58,940 bases of DNA from an uncultured Coriobacteriaceae bacterium (GCA_902773995.1 CACYGL010000029.1:1-58940); one strand, 5' to 3'. Shown: positions 15,567-24,648, numbered from the stretch's first letter. A program made the numbers and translations. Notes: generated by a model not told the origin, from the letters alone.

Positions 15567-17153
15567 ATGGCTGACACCATGCGTGGCGTGTACACCAACC
15601 TGACCGAGATCAGGCGCAATGTCTTCTGCGAGGTGGCGAAGATTGCGTACGAGGGCGGGGAAGACGAGGCGAAGAAGCTCGACGAGCTGCCGTACAAGAT
15701 CATTCCCGGCGACGTTGCCACCTATCGCGAGAGCGTCTTTCTCGAGCGCGCCATCGTGGGCGAGCGCATCCGCCTCACGCTGGGTCTCCCACTGCAGGGC
15801 GTTGACCGTCCCGAGCAGCTCTCCGACGGCCTCGCCGAGGCGGCAAAGCCCGAGACCTACTACCAGCCGCCCCTCATCAACATCATCAAGTTCGCCTGCA
15901 ACGCCTGCGAGGACAACGTCTACCGCGTGACCAACATGTGCCAGGGCTGCCTTGCGCACCCCTGCCGCGAGATCTGCCCCAAGGGCGCCATCACCTTTGT
16001 GGACAAGAAGGCCCACATCGACCAGGAGAAGTGCGTCCACTGTGGGCAGTGCGCCAAGGTCTGCCCGTACCACGCCATCCTCCACAAGGAGCGTCCCTGC
16101 GCCTCCGCCTGCGGCATGAAGGCCATCGGCTCCGACGAGCACGGCCGCGCGCAGATCGACTACGAGAAGTGCGTCTCGTGCGGACAGTGCCTCATCAACT
16201 GCCCGTTTGGCGCCATTGCCGACAAGAGCCAGATCTTCCAGGTCATCCAGGCCATCAACGCTGGCGACGAGGTCATCGCCGCCGTTGCGCCGGCGTTCGT
16301 CGGCCAGTTTGGCGGCAAGGGCAACGTGGGCAAGCTGCGCGAGGCCTTCCACCAGCTGGGCTTCTCGGGCGTCGAGGAGGTGGCGCTCGGAGCCGACCTC
16401 TGCACCATCCAGGAGGCAGACGACTACCTGAACGAGGTTCCCGACAAGCTCCCCTTCATGGGCACCTCCTGCTGCCCGGCGTGGTCGGTCATGGCCAAGA
16501 AGGAGTTCCCCGAGTACGCTAACTGCATCTCGATGGCCCTCACGCCCATGACGCTCACGGCGCGCATGATTCGCACCCAGCACCCCAACGCCAAGATCGT
16601 CTTCGTGGGGCCCTGCGCGGCCAAGAAGCTCGAGGCCATGCGCAAGTCCATCAGGAGCGAGGTGGACTTCGTGCTCACCTTCGAGGAGATGGCGGGCATG
16701 ATGGAGGCCAAGCAGATCGACTACCTCTCGCTGGCCGACGACAACAAGAGCGACTTCGACGTTGCGTCTGCCGACGGCCGTGGCTTTGCCGTGGCGGGCG
16801 GCGTGGCCACGGCGGTTGTCAACGCCATCCACCGCCGCTACCCCGACCGCGAGGTCAACGTGGCAAACGCCGAGGGCCTCGAGGACTGCCGCAAGATGAT
16901 GAAGGACGCCGTGCGCGGCAAGTACCCAGGCTACCTGCTCGAGGGCATGGCGTGCCCCGGTGGCTGCGTGGCCGGCGCCGGCACGCTTCAGGCAATCAAC
17001 AAGTCTGCCGCGGCGGTGAAGCGCTACGCCAAGCGCTCGCCGCACCAGAACGCCACCGAGAACGCGTATCGAGTGCTCATCCCGGCGTCGAGGAAACCTT
17101 CGAGGCCCAGCGCCCGGTTGCGGAGAAGTAAGGTGCGTCGCTATCTGCCCTAG
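15567..17153 (+). CDS. [FeFe]-hydrogenase-like iron-sulfur protein
   Basis: 528 residues as read. A cysteine cluster (CNACEDN, MCQGC, PCREICP; 111-138) precedes two 4Fe-4S ferredoxin motifs (CVHCGQCAKVCP 156-167 and CVSCGQCLINCP 202-213) and an H-cluster domain with TSCCPAW (300-306), VGPCAAKK (347-354) and MACPGGCVAG (461-470). All H-cluster cysteines are present, but TSCCPGW reads TSCCPAW. This would be a cytoplasmic ferredoxin-linked hydrogenase or redox sensor; the variant motif and N-terminal cysteines suggest the monomeric group B type (inference). The C-terminus looks frameshifted: after ...AYRVLIP one added C near 17080 would give GVEETFEAQRPVAEK and stop at 17129-17131. No maturase genes lie nearby. 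Confidence 0.85.
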   Translation: MADTMRGVYTNLTEIRRNVFCEVAKIAYEGGEDEAKKLDELPYKIIPGDVATYRESVFLERAIVGERIRLTLGLPLQGVDRPEQLSDGLAEAAKPETYYQPPLINIIKFACNACEDNVYRVTNMCQGCLAHPCREICPKGAITFVDKKAHIDQEKCVHCGQCAKVCPYHAILHKERPCASACGMKAIGSDEHGRAQIDYEKCVSCGQCLINCPFGAIADKSQIFQVIQAINAGDEVIAAVAPAFVGQFGGKGNVGKLREAFHQLGFSGVEEVALGADLCTIQEADDYLNEVPDKLPFMGTSCCPAWSVMAKKEFPEYANCISMALTPMTLTARMIRTQHPNAKIVFVGPCAAKKLEAMRKSIRSEVDFVLTFEEMAGMMEAKQIDYLSLADDNKSDFDVASADGRGFAVAGGVATAVVNAIHRRYPDREVNVANAEGLEDCRKMMKDAVRGKYPGYLLEGMACPGGCVAGAGTLQAINKSAAAVKRYAKRSPHQNATENAYRVLIPASRKPSRPSARLRRSKVRRYLP

Positions 17154-17202
17154 GCGCTCGCTTTTCCCGCCCAAGGCCGGAAACCTGCGGGTTAATAGCA
17201 TC

Positions 17203-17257
17203 GTGCCGAGAAGGACCAAGCTCTCTAGCTGCGGTTCTTCTCGGCACTGGCTTTTTG
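17203..17257 (+). terminator. Rho-independent terminator after the hydrogenase gene
   Basis: GTGCCGAGAAG pairs with CTTCTCGGCAC around a loop of about 20 nt, followed by TGGCTTTTTG. Confidence 0.75.
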
Positions 17258-17313
17258 CGACTGCTACTAAGCCGCAGGTCTAGCGGGGGAGGCCCGCTGG
17301 TGCCCCCCTGCGC

Positions 17314-17353
17314 ACAAAAACGACCCCGCTGGCAGCATGTGCCAACGGGGCCG
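17314..17353 (-). terminator. Rho-independent terminator of the small unknown gene
   Basis: On the minus strand GGCCCCGTTGGCA pairs with TGCCAGCGGGGTC, followed by GTTTTTGTG, 20 nt after the stop codon of the gene at 17373-17681. Confidence 0.8.
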
Positions 17354-17372
17354 CAGCGGTTCTCACACAGAG

Positions 17373-17681
17373 TTACGCGGACTTCTCGCCCTTGACCGAG
17401 GCATAGAAAGTTGCCTGGTCGAACACGTCCTTGATAGTCTTGCCGTGAACAAAGGGGAGCGTGAGGAATTCGTCAACGGTGTCGACAAGCTCGCTGCAGT
17501 CGACGAAGTGGTTCTTTGAGTTGCGCCGCGAGGTGTCCTGCGCGCGCCAGGCCTCATAGTTGACGTCTGTGAGGTAGTAGACGGCCGACCCGACCTTCAT
17601 GTACACCGAGTGGTTTCTATGAAGGTAGTCGGCCAGATCGTTGTAGCTGATGTCGAGCGCCTCTGCAGCTTTCTTTCCCAT
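17373..17681 (-). CDS. Small soluble protein of unknown function
   Basis: 102 residues from ATG 17681 with GAAAGGA upstream and its own terminator downstream, so it is probably a real single-gene unit. No signal peptide or membrane segment. The N-terminus (KKAAEALDISYNDLADYLHR) reads like a helix-turn-helix-type segment. The middle has aromatic residues (VYYLTDVNYEAWRAQ), and the C-terminal third (VDTVDEFLTLPFVHGK) is acidic to neutral. I recognise no family. It lies opposite the hydrogenase gene, end to end with its terminator. Confidence 0.65.
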   Translation of the reverse strand: MGKKAAEALDISYNDLADYLHRNHSVYMKVGSAVYYLTDVNYEAWRAQDTSRRNSKNHFVDCSELVDTVDEFLTLPFVHGKTIKDVFDQATFYASVKGEKSA

Positions 17682-17958
17682 GGCATGTCCTTTCGCCGAA
17701 CGACCATGACGTGCATAAATTGACTATATCCCCGTTGGCCCAGAGTTAGTCCCGCGTTTGGATAATGTTCCCTTCTCGTCGGCAAGCGATTGTTTCTCCA
17801 AATAAGCAGCAGTTCGAAGGGGGTGTGCATCCGCCGCCCGCCCGATTGGTCGCGGTTGGCGCGGTCTTCCCGCGGCGCGTGCGCTAGCATGGTTGGGAAT
17901 GCGCAGAGGTTCTGGCGCTTCTTTGCACCCGTTTGAGGCTTGATGAAGGAGTGCCGCC

Positions 17959-18801
17959 ATGGAAGCAGACGATGCCAAGGTCCTTGCGTCCGCGTGTGCG
18001 ATGCGCCGCACCGTGCGCACGTTTGATGGCACGCCTCTCTCGCCAGAGGCGCGCGAGCTTCTGGAAACCCTGGCAACCAATGACGCGAATCCCTATGACA
18101 TACCGGTTGAACTGCGGCTTATTGATGCCGAGAAGTACGGTGCCACCAGCCGCGTGATTCGCGGGGCCAGCTGGTACGTGGTGGGCTCTCTTACGCGCTG
18201 CGCTCATGCTGAGGAGGCCTTTGGCTACGTGGTCGAGCGCCTGGTCCTTGCCGCGGCGGCGCACAGCATTGGGACTGCGTAGCTTGCGGGCACCATCGAC
18301 CGGCCAGCATTCGAACACGTTGCAGGCGTGGACGAGGACGAGAACCGCATCATGCCGGCTGTCATCGCCGTGGGGACGCCGGCGGGGCGCGCTTCCGCGC
18401 TTGAGCGGGTCATGCGCTCGAAGCTCCACGCGGACGAGCGAGTGGATTGGGGCACCCTGTTCTTCCAGGGAGATCTTGCGAATCCCATCGCTTCGCCGGA
18501 TGCATGCGACCCTGCAATTTCGGCCGCGCTCAGCTGCGTGCGACTGGCGCCCTCGGCGCAGAACCTCCAGCCGTGGCGGCTCGTCTGCTCTGATGGGCGC
18601 ATCGACCTCTTTGAAGATCGCACGCTGCCGCTCAGGCCCATCGGTGACGTGCAGCTCGTTGACATGGGGATTGCGATGCTCCACCTTGAGGCGGGTCTCG
18701 CCCAGCAGGGCGTGCGTGGTACGTGGTCGTTCGACGGGCCGGCAGCAAGTGCGGCTGCCACCAATGCCCCCGCCACCTACGTTGCCACCTTCAGTTTTTA
18801 A
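17959..18801 (+). pseudogene. Nitroreductase-like protein with an in-frame TAG
   Basis: One continuous frame from ATG 17959 (GAAGGAGTG upstream) to TAA 18801, interrupted only by TAG at 18280-18282. The residues around it, HSIGTA-stop-LAGTIDRPAFE, match the GT(A)W(L)xGT pattern of nitroreductases, so the stop most simply replaces a Trp codon (TGG to TAG). The N-terminus (MRRTVRTFDGTPLSPEARELLETL) and the C-terminal half (LSCVRLAPSAQNLQPWRLV) fit the putative TM1586-like nitroreductase fold, which binds FMN and reduces small electrophiles in the cytoplasm. Without suppression only a 107-residue fragment is made. Confidence 0.8.
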
Positions 18802-18865
18802 ACATAAATCGCATCAAGTGTCGTTTACTTCTCACATCATGGGGTAGATAATTCATCGAAATAAA

Positions 18866-19167
18866 GGTTAGCTTCGAGGCACGGCTCGGGGCTCGAGTGG
18901 GGGAGGCGATACCGATGGGCAGTGAAGACGAGATACATTCAGACCTGTCTGCGGCTGCCAACCCAAGGCACGCCCGTTTGTAGGTCCCAGGAGGGCCAGC
19001 AACGCGAAGCTTAAGTCGCATCAAGGGCGCTAGCAACCTGGCGGTTCGCAGGCAGCAGTTCTACAGGTTGCGATAGCAGAGGAGTGATACCACCTTAATA
19101 GCCCAAGGTAGGTCCATTTGATACAGGGAGGGCCGGCAGTCCAAGGAGACGCCGGCCCTCTGTTTTT
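18866..19167 (+). ncRNA. Candidate structured RNA in a 389-bp gap
   Basis: The gap 18802-19190 lacks a convincing ORF but ends in a strong plus-strand terminator. Upstream of that lie several stems: GCAACCTG/CAGGTTGC (19033-19040 with 19064-19071), CCTT/AAGG near 19092-19107, and a GGCAG...CTGCC pair near 18916-18960. TCGCATCAAG occurs both just before the region (about 18812) and inside it (about 19016). It does not match RNase P, tmRNA, SRP RNA or T-box cores as I know them. It could be a stable RNA or simply a long 3' UTR of the nitroreductase gene. Confidence 0.4.
19128..19167 (+). terminator. Strong Rho-independent terminator
   Basis: GAGGGCCGGC pairs with GCCGGCCCTC around a 13-nt loop, followed by TGTTTTTGCTG on the plus strand. 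Confidence 0.85.
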
Positions 19168-19190
19168 GCTGTTGTCGTCAACGCCCGTTG

Positions 19191-20146
19191 CTAGTGGCGC
19201 ACCTCGAAGGGCGTCTCTTCTCCGCGCTCGAAGGCGAGAAGCGCGCTTGCGGAGTTGCGAATCATGGCCTCCACGTCCTCGGCGGTGTAGAACGCCATGT
19301 GCGGAGATACGATCACGTTTGGGAAGGCCATGAGGACCGAGCGGTCTCGGTTGGGAAGCACGTCTCGGCTGCGGTCCAGGTAGTAGAGGTCCTCCTCGTG
19401 CTCGATGGTGTCGAGTGCCGCCGCGCCCACCTGCCCGGATTCCACGGCCTCCACCAGTGCTTGCGTATCGATGAGCATGCCGCGCGCCGCGTTCACTATG
19501 GTCACGCCATGCTTCATCTTGGAGAAAGCCGCGGCATCAATCATGTGTCGGTTCTCGGGCAGGCCGGGTGCGTGGAGCGTGATCGCGTCGGACTCGGCGT
19601 AGAGGGTGTCAAGGTCGACGTAGGCCGCGAGCTTGGCGACCTCGGGGGTGGGGTAGGGGTCGTAGGCGAGGAGCCTGCAGCCGAAGCCCGCAAGGTGCCT
19701 CACGACCGTGGTGCCAATGCGCCCGGTGCCGATGACGCCCACCGTTGAAGGCCAAAGTCCTGTGCCAGGGACTGGCGCGAGAGGAGCTTGACCTTGCGCT
19801 GCGCCATGAGCAGCAGCATGATGGCGTAGTTGGCCACGCCCTCGGGCGGATAGGGGGCGTTTGCCACGCGCATGCCCAGCTCGTAGGCGTGGGCCACGTC
19901 GATGTGCTCGTAGCCGATGGTCCTGGTGGCAAGGTTCTTGATGCCCTCCGCATGAAACGCGTCGAGAAGCTCGGCGTTCATGGGGTTGGTGATGATGCAG
20001 AGGGCGTCATAGCCGCTGGCCAAGCCAACGTTCTCGAGGCTGGGGTACTCGGATGTCCAGCCGTACTCGAATCCCATCTCGTGCGCGCAGGCGTCAAGGT
20101 AGCCCAGCTCGTCATACTCGCGCAGGGCATAGGCAAAGAGCTTCAT
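19191..20146 (-). pseudogene. Broken D-2-hydroxyacid (D-lactate-type) dehydrogenase
   Basis: ATG 20146 with AGGAGAG upstream. The first frame holds the substrate domain (MKLFAYALREYDELGYLD...LATRTIGYEHIDVAHA...PYPPEGVANYAIMLLL) to QSLAQDFGL. The second resumes at TVGVIGTGRIGTTVVRHLAGFG, the NAD-binding Rossmann fold, and continues through NAARGMLIDTQAL, ALDTIEHEEDLYYLD and the catalytic His region VSPHMAFYT. Homologues have about ten residues between the two pieces, so this looks like a short deletion plus frameshift near 19745. The intact enzyme would reduce a 2-keto acid such as pyruvate to the D-hydroxyacid with NADH, a fermentation step. It converges on the candidate RNA. Confidence 0.78.
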
Positions 20147-20389
20147 GTTGGTTCTCTCCTTAGTTCTCGTGCCAAGTGCGGGTCCATGGTAGTCGCGGCT
20201 GGGATGCGGATGGGGAATGGGGAGCAATGCGAAACATGCCGGTCAAAAGCGAGCGCTGACGTTGTCGGGCAACTTTCGGACAGAATTCGCGCTGGGCAAG
20301 GAGCAAAACGTCCGATTCCTGCCCCATGGTTCTCCGAAGCCAACTCGGATGCCCGAATGGGGCAGACTTGGAGCTTCGACAGGTGTTGA
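20147..20389. other. First part of the htpG upstream gap (20147-20656)
   Basis: Part of the 510-bp gap between the dehydrogenase start and htpG. No ORF of note and no CIRCE (TTAGCACTC...GAGTGCTAA) heat-shock operator. The structured part begins at 20390. Confidence 0.4.
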
Positions 20390-20531
20390 AACTACGCACG
20401 GCTGAGGGCGAGAAGGACAAAAGCCCAGCAATCCACAAAGCTTAAAAGCGACCGTGCGTAGTTCGGGGCCCGGGGCGTGCGGACCGCGTGCCCCGAGCCG
20501 GCGGAAACGCAGACGACTCGTCCTTCTCGCC
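20390..20531 (+). promoter_or_regulatory. Interleaved inverted repeats upstream of htpG
   Basis: Two perfect 12-bp inverted repeats overlap in the order A-B-A'-B': AACTACGCACGG (20390) with CCGTGCGTAGTT (20452), and GGCGAGAAGGAC (20407) with GTCCTTCTCGCC (20520). A GC-rich hairpin CGGGGC/GCCCCG lies between (about 20470-20494). As RNA the two stems would either form a pseudoknot or exclude one another, the layout of a switch or attenuator. It may regulate htpG or be a separate small RNA. Confidence 0.5.
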
Positions 20532-20656
20532 TATCAACCTATGCACGGAGAAAATCTCAGCGCGTATACAGTAGATTCTTGCTGCTCCAAGGTTTACCGC
20601 CCTCAGCGCTGGGTAACTAGATAGACGTTGGCTTGTCTCAAGGGAAAGAAGCGCAC

Positions 20657-22627
20657 ATGAAGCAATTCAAGACGGAGTCCAAGAAGCTCTTGGACCTCAT
20701 GATCAACTCGATTTACACCAACAAGGAGATTTTCCTGCGCGAGCTTATCTCCAACGCGTCGGACGCCATCGACAAGCTGAGCTTTGAGAGCCTCACCAAC
20801 CCGGACGTCCACGTTGACCAGGACTCGCTTGCCATCCACCTTGCCTTTGACAAGGACGCGCGCACCATCACGGTGAGCGACAACGGCATCGGCATGACCA
20901 AGGACGAGCTGGACAAGAACCTGGGCACCATTGCCCATTCGGGCTCGGAGGCCTTCAAGGAGGCAAACGCAGAGCACCAGGGCCAGGATATGGACATCAT
21001 CGGCCAGTTTGGAGTGGGCTTCTACTCCGCCTTTATGGTTGCCGACAAAGTCCGCGTGGTGAGCCGTGCCTATGGTGCGGACGAGGCGTTCGCCTGGGAG
21101 TCCGACGGTCGGAGCGGCTACACCATCGAGCCTGCCGCCGAGGGAGAGCGCTCTGGCGAGAACGACCACGGCACCGATGTGACACTCTACCTGCGCCCCT
21201 CGACCGAGGAGGACAACACCGATCGTTTCCTCTCCGAGTGGGGTCTGCGCGACCTTGTCACTCGCTACTCCAACTACGTGCGCCATCCCATCCAGATGAT
21301 GGTCACCAAGAGTCGCGAGAAGCCCAAGCCCGAGGACGCCGGCGACGACTACAAGCCCGAGTACGAGGACTACCTGGAGCTTGAGACCCTCAACTCCATG
21401 ACCCCCATCTGGAAGAAGCGTTCGAGCGAGGTCAAGCAGGAGGACTACGACGAGTTCTACAAGTCGACCTTCCACGACTGGGAGAAGCCACAGCGTACGA
21501 TCAGCTTCCACGCCGAGGGCGCGCTCTCGTACGACGCGCTGCTCTTCATTCCGTCCGAGCAGCCCTTCGACCTCTACAGCAAGGACTACGAGAAGGGCCT
21601 GGCTCTCTACTCGTCAAACGTCCTCATCCAGGAGAAGTGCGCCGACCTCTTGCCCGACTACTACAACTTCGTACGCGGCATCGTCGACTCGCCTGACGTG
21701 ACGCTCAACATCTCCCGCGAGACGCTTCAGCAGAACTCGCAGCTCAGGGCCATCGCTCGTCGCATCGAGAAGAAGATTCACTCCGAGCTCGAGGACATGC
21801 GCGACAACGACCGCGAGGGCTACGAGAAGTTCTTTGGCAACTTTGGCCGCGGCCTCAAGTTTGGCATCTACAACTCCTACGGCTCGAAGGCCGCCGACCT
21901 CGCTGACCTGCTGCTGTTCTGGTCAGCCAAGGAGGGCAAGCAGGTCACGCTCAAGGAGTACGTGGCCGCCATGCCCGCCGAGCAGGACAAGATCTACTAC
22001 GCCGCCGGCGACTCCCGCGACCGCCTGGAGAAGATGCCCGTGGTGACCTCGGCCGTGAACCACGGCTTCGACGTGCTTCTCTGCACGCAGGACGTCGACG
22101 AGTTCATGTTCCAGTTCATGCGCACCTACCACGTGGACGCCGTGGCGGGTGACTCCGAGCACAAGGGCACCGACGCCCGCGACCTCGAGTTTGCCAACGT
22201 CTCCTCCGCGGACCTCGACCTTGCGACCGAGGACGAGAAGAAGGCAGCCGACGAGGCAACCACCGAGCACAAGGACCTCATCGACGAGCTCAAGGGCGAC
22301 CTGGGTGACAAGGTCACCGACGTGCGCGTGGCTGCCGGCCTGGGCGACGCTCCTGCGGCGATTGCCTCCGAGGGCCCGGTCTCGCTCGAGATGGAGCGCG
22401 TGATTTCCCAGGGCCCCGAGGCGGCCTCTGCCCCTAAGGCTCAGCGCGTGCTGCAGCTGAACGCCGCGCACCCCGTGTTTGGCAAGCTCGTCGCGGCGCA
22501 GGAGGCTGGCGAGAAGGACCGTCTCAAGCTCATGGGGTCCATCCTCTATGACCAGGCACTTCTCGTCGAGGGACTGCCCATCGACGACCCGGTGGAGTTC
22601 GCCAAGAACGTGACTGAGCTCATGTAG
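20657..22627 (+). CDS. htpG: Chaperone HtpG (Hsp90)
   Basis: 656 residues, somewhat longer than E. coli HtpG (624). The GHKL ATPase domain is clear: LRELISNASDAIDKL (28-42), DNGIGM (75-80) and GQFGVGFYS (116-124). The middle domain has the catalytic-loop region (VRGIVDSPDVTLNISRETLQ), followed by a C-terminal dimerisation domain. It is a cytosolic ATP-dependent chaperone for late folding steps. ATG 20657 with AAGGGAAAG is chosen; a TTG at 20633 would add eight residues before the conserved MKQFKTES start. A 510-bp upstream gap with unusual inverted repeats suggests its own regulation. It is convergent with a LysR gene, 16 bp apart. Confidence 0.96.
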   Translation: MKQFKTESKKLLDLMINSIYTNKEIFLRELISNASDAIDKLSFESLTNPDVHVDQDSLAIHLAFDKDARTITVSDNGIGMTKDELDKNLGTIAHSGSEAFKEANAEHQGQDMDIIGQFGVGFYSAFMVADKVRVVSRAYGADEAFAWESDGRSGYTIEPAAEGERSGENDHGTDVTLYLRPSTEEDNTDRFLSEWGLRDLVTRYSNYVRHPIQMMVTKSREKPKPEDAGDDYKPEYEDYLELETLNSMTPIWKKRSSEVKQEDYDEFYKSTFHDWEKPQRTISFHAEGALSYDALLFIPSEQPFDLYSKDYEKGLALYSSNVLIQEKCADLLPDYYNFVRGIVDSPDVTLNISRETLQQNSQLRAIARRIEKKIHSELEDMRDNDREGYEKFFGNFGRGLKFGIYNSYGSKAADLADLLLFWSAKEGKQVTLKEYVAAMPAEQDKIYYAAGDSRDRLEKMPVVTSAVNHGFDVLLCTQDVDEFMFQFMRTYHVDAVAGDSEHKGTDARDLEFANVSSADLDLATEDEKKAADEATTEHKDLIDELKGDLGDKVTDVRVAAGLGDAPAAIASEGPVSLEMERVISQGPEAASAPKAQRVLQLNAAHPVFGKLVAAQEAGEKDRLKLMGSILYDQALLVEGLPIDDPVEFAKNVTELM

Positions 22628-22643
22628 GAGTCGGTGGGGAAGC

Positions 22644-23663
22644 CTACTCGGCGGGGTCGGCCGGTGTCGCTGCGCTTTGCGCCTCACTGGCCGCATCCTT
22701 ATCATCACCGGCAACCGCCCTCGTGACCTCCTTGGAGGGAACAAGGGCGTTCTTGTCCGTGCAGCCCATGATGAGCTGGTTGAGCTCGGCGATGTAGGCC
22801 TGCGCAAGGCTCGAGAGCTTGCGCTCTCGGTGCACCACATAGCCCACGTTCATGACCTCGTCAACGTCGAGCGGAATTGCCACGATGCCGTCGAGCATCT
22901 CGTCCGAGCGCACGCCCGTCGAGACGAGAAAGCCGTCGTAGCAGCGCAGGAGGCTCGTCATGGTCGCGCGGTCGCTCACGGTAATGCGCTGGCGGTGGGG
23001 AAGTGACGAGAGTGGCTCCTCGGAGTAGTAGAGCGAGCCCTCGGGGCCCTGCTCGAAGGTGTAGCGCGGATAGTCCTCGAGGTCCTGCACGCGCACGCTC
23101 TTGCGGCCGGCGAGTGGGTGCCCCTCTCGCACAAAGACGTGCGGTTGCGCCCGGAAGAGCGAGACAAAGCGCAGGTTGGCCTCGTCCAGGCGGCGCTTGA
23201 GCACGCGCTCGTTGTAGGTCGAGAGGAAGAGCACACCGATGTCGCTCCTGAAGGTGCGCACGTCGTCGATCACGTCGGCCGTGCGCGTCTCGCGCAGTGT
23301 GAAGTCGCAGGACTCGTCGTTGCGCTTGGCGACAAACTCCGTGAAGGCGTTGACCACAAAGGCGTAGTGCTGGGACGAGACAGACAGCTTGCGGTAGGTG
23401 CCGTTGCGGTCGCTCTCGTAGTGGCGAATCATGAGGTCTGCCTGCTCGACCACCTGGCGTGCGTAGGCGAGAAGCTCCACGCCCTCGGACGTAAGTGTGA
23501 TGCCCTTGTTCGTGCGGTTGAAGACCTTGACGCCCATCTCCTCCTCAAGCTCGCGGATGGAGGTCGAGAGCGCGGACTGCGAGATGTAGTGGCTGTGCGC
23601 CACGGAGTTGATCGACCCGCTCTCCGCGACGGCTATGAGATAGCGCAGCTGCTGCAGGCGCAT
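22644..23663 (-). CDS. LysR-family transcriptional regulator
   Basis: 339 residues from ATG 23663 (GAGGAGGA upstream). The helix-turn-helix is MRLQQLRYLIAVAESGSINSVA with HYISQSALSTSIRELEEEMG (residues 1-45); the effector-binding domain fills the rest, and the tail after about residue 310 is Ala/Asp-rich and probably disordered. The start lies 1 nt after the exonuclease stop, so the two genes form one unit, which is unusual for a LysR regulator and suggests shared expression rather than control of a divergent neighbour. Effector unknown. Confidence 0.88.
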   Translation of the reverse strand: MRLQQLRYLIAVAESGSINSVAHSHYISQSALSTSIRELEEEMGVKVFNRTNKGITLTSEGVELLAYARQVVEQADLMIRHYESDRNGTYRKLSVSSQHYAFVVNAFTEFVAKRNDESCDFTLRETRTADVIDDVRTFRSDIGVLFLSTYNERVLKRRLDEANLRFVSLFRAQPHVFVREGHPLAGRKSVRVQDLEDYPRYTFEQGPEGSLYYSEEPLSSLPHRQRITVSDRATMTSLLRCYDGFLVSTGVRSDEMLDGIVAIPLDVDEVMNVGYVVHRERKLSSLAQAYIAELNQLIMGCTDKNALVPSKEVTRAVAGDDKDAASEAQSAATPADPAE

Positions 23664-23664
23664 G

Positions 23665-24648
23665 CTAGTCCTCCTCGCGCTGGCCGGGGAACATCTTGCG
23701 CTCCGAGAACTCCGCCTGCACGGTCGCAAGCATGAGGTCCACGTCCTCGAGACCCAGGTGGCGCTCCTTCTCGTTCTTGCTCAGCGTTCCGCGGCGGCGG
23801 GCCCAGTTCTCGAGCGTGGCGGGGTGGGTCTCGCGGGGAAGCAGGCGCACCTCCGGGTCTACACGGCGGCAGATGTCACGTGTGTCGATGGGCACGATCT
23901 TGCCGGCCTTGCGCGCCTCGGCGTAGCCATCCACGTTGAGCATGAACCAGGAGTCCTCAAAGGCGGCGTTGTGTGCCATGTAGGGGAAGGCTGTGAGCGC
24001 GGCGAGAATCGCCTTCTGCATCTTGGGGTTCTGGCGCAGAGGCGGCATACCCTCAAGATCCTTCCAGGTGATGTGGTGAATCTCGGAGAGGGGCACCCCC
24101 TTCTCGGCGTACATCTCGGGCATGCCGCAGTAGGCGGAGTAAGGGTTGGTGGGCTTTGCCGTGGGCGTGAGGTTCATGAACTCCAGGCCCACGTTGATCA
24201 CGTAGCCGCGGTCGGGCTCGCGGTCCGAGGTCTCGAGGTCGATGCCCACTACAGCGCCCCACACCGGCGCGTCGATGTAGGCAATTCCCAGGTCGGCGGC
24301 CGTGGGGCCAGAGACGCGCGCGACCTCCTCGTCGCTTCTGTGCTGGAGCGTTGCCACGCCGTGGATAAGGTCGGCGTCAGAGAGGCGCCGCGCGAGGTTC
24401 AAGCCGTTGGTGTTTCTCAGCCGCTCGATGCCATAGCGGTCACAGATGTCGCGGTTCCTGTCGGCAAGGCCTCGTACCAGGTCAAACGAGAAGGGCTCCC
24501 GGCCAAGCGGCGCTGCCTTCCAGGCGTCGGTCAAGACCTTGATAGCCTCCTCGTTCTTCGAGCGCTCCTGGGTGAGGGAGTCGTCGTCCGTGAGAAAGCC
24601 CGGGAAGACGAAGGCGTTTGCCTGTTCGATTGCCTGGGAGAGGTCCAT
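23665..24648 (-). CDS. DEDDh 3'-5' exonuclease
   Basis: 327 residues. The DnaQ-type exonuclease motifs are all visible: Exo I GIDLETSD (D137, E139), Exo II AHNAAFED (225-232) and Exo III HLGLEDVDLML (H297, D302). This puts the two-metal active site in the C-terminal 190 residues. The first 130 residues are a helical extension I do not recognise. It would remove nucleotides from DNA or RNA 3' ends; members of this clade serve in proofreading-like, repair or RNA-trimming roles, so the substrate is open. It is the first gene of a two-gene unit with the LysR gene. Confidence 0.85.
   Translation of the reverse strand: MDLSQAIEQANAFVFPGFLTDDDSLTQERSKNEEAIKVLTDAWKAAPLGREPFSFDLVRGLADRNRDICDRYGIERLRNTNGLNLARRLSDADLIHGVATLQHRSDEEVARVSGPTAADLGIAYIDAPVWGAVVGIDLETSDREPDRGYVINVGLEFMNLTPTAKPTNPYSAYCGMPEMYAEKGVPLSEIHHITWKDLEGMPPLRQNPKMQKAILAALTAFPYMAHNAAFEDSWFMLNVDGYAEARKAGKIVPIDTRDICRRVDPEVRLLPRETHPATLENWARRRGTLSKNEKERHLGLEDVDLMLATVQAEFSERKMFPGQREED

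Noticed and set aside
18280..18282. Pyrrolysine or other recoding of TAG
   Set aside because: The position is normally Trp (TGG), no recoding genes are visible, and a single base change explains it.
18866..19167. RNase P RNA, tmRNA or SRP RNA
   Set aside because: The GAGGAAAGTCC core, the tmRNA 3' T-arm with CCA and the SRP tetraloop motif are all absent.
20147..20656. CIRCE/HrcA or HAIR heat-shock operator before htpG
   Set aside because: No TTAGCACTC-N9-GAGTGCTAA or CTTGAGT-N7-ACTCAAG type match was found in the gap.
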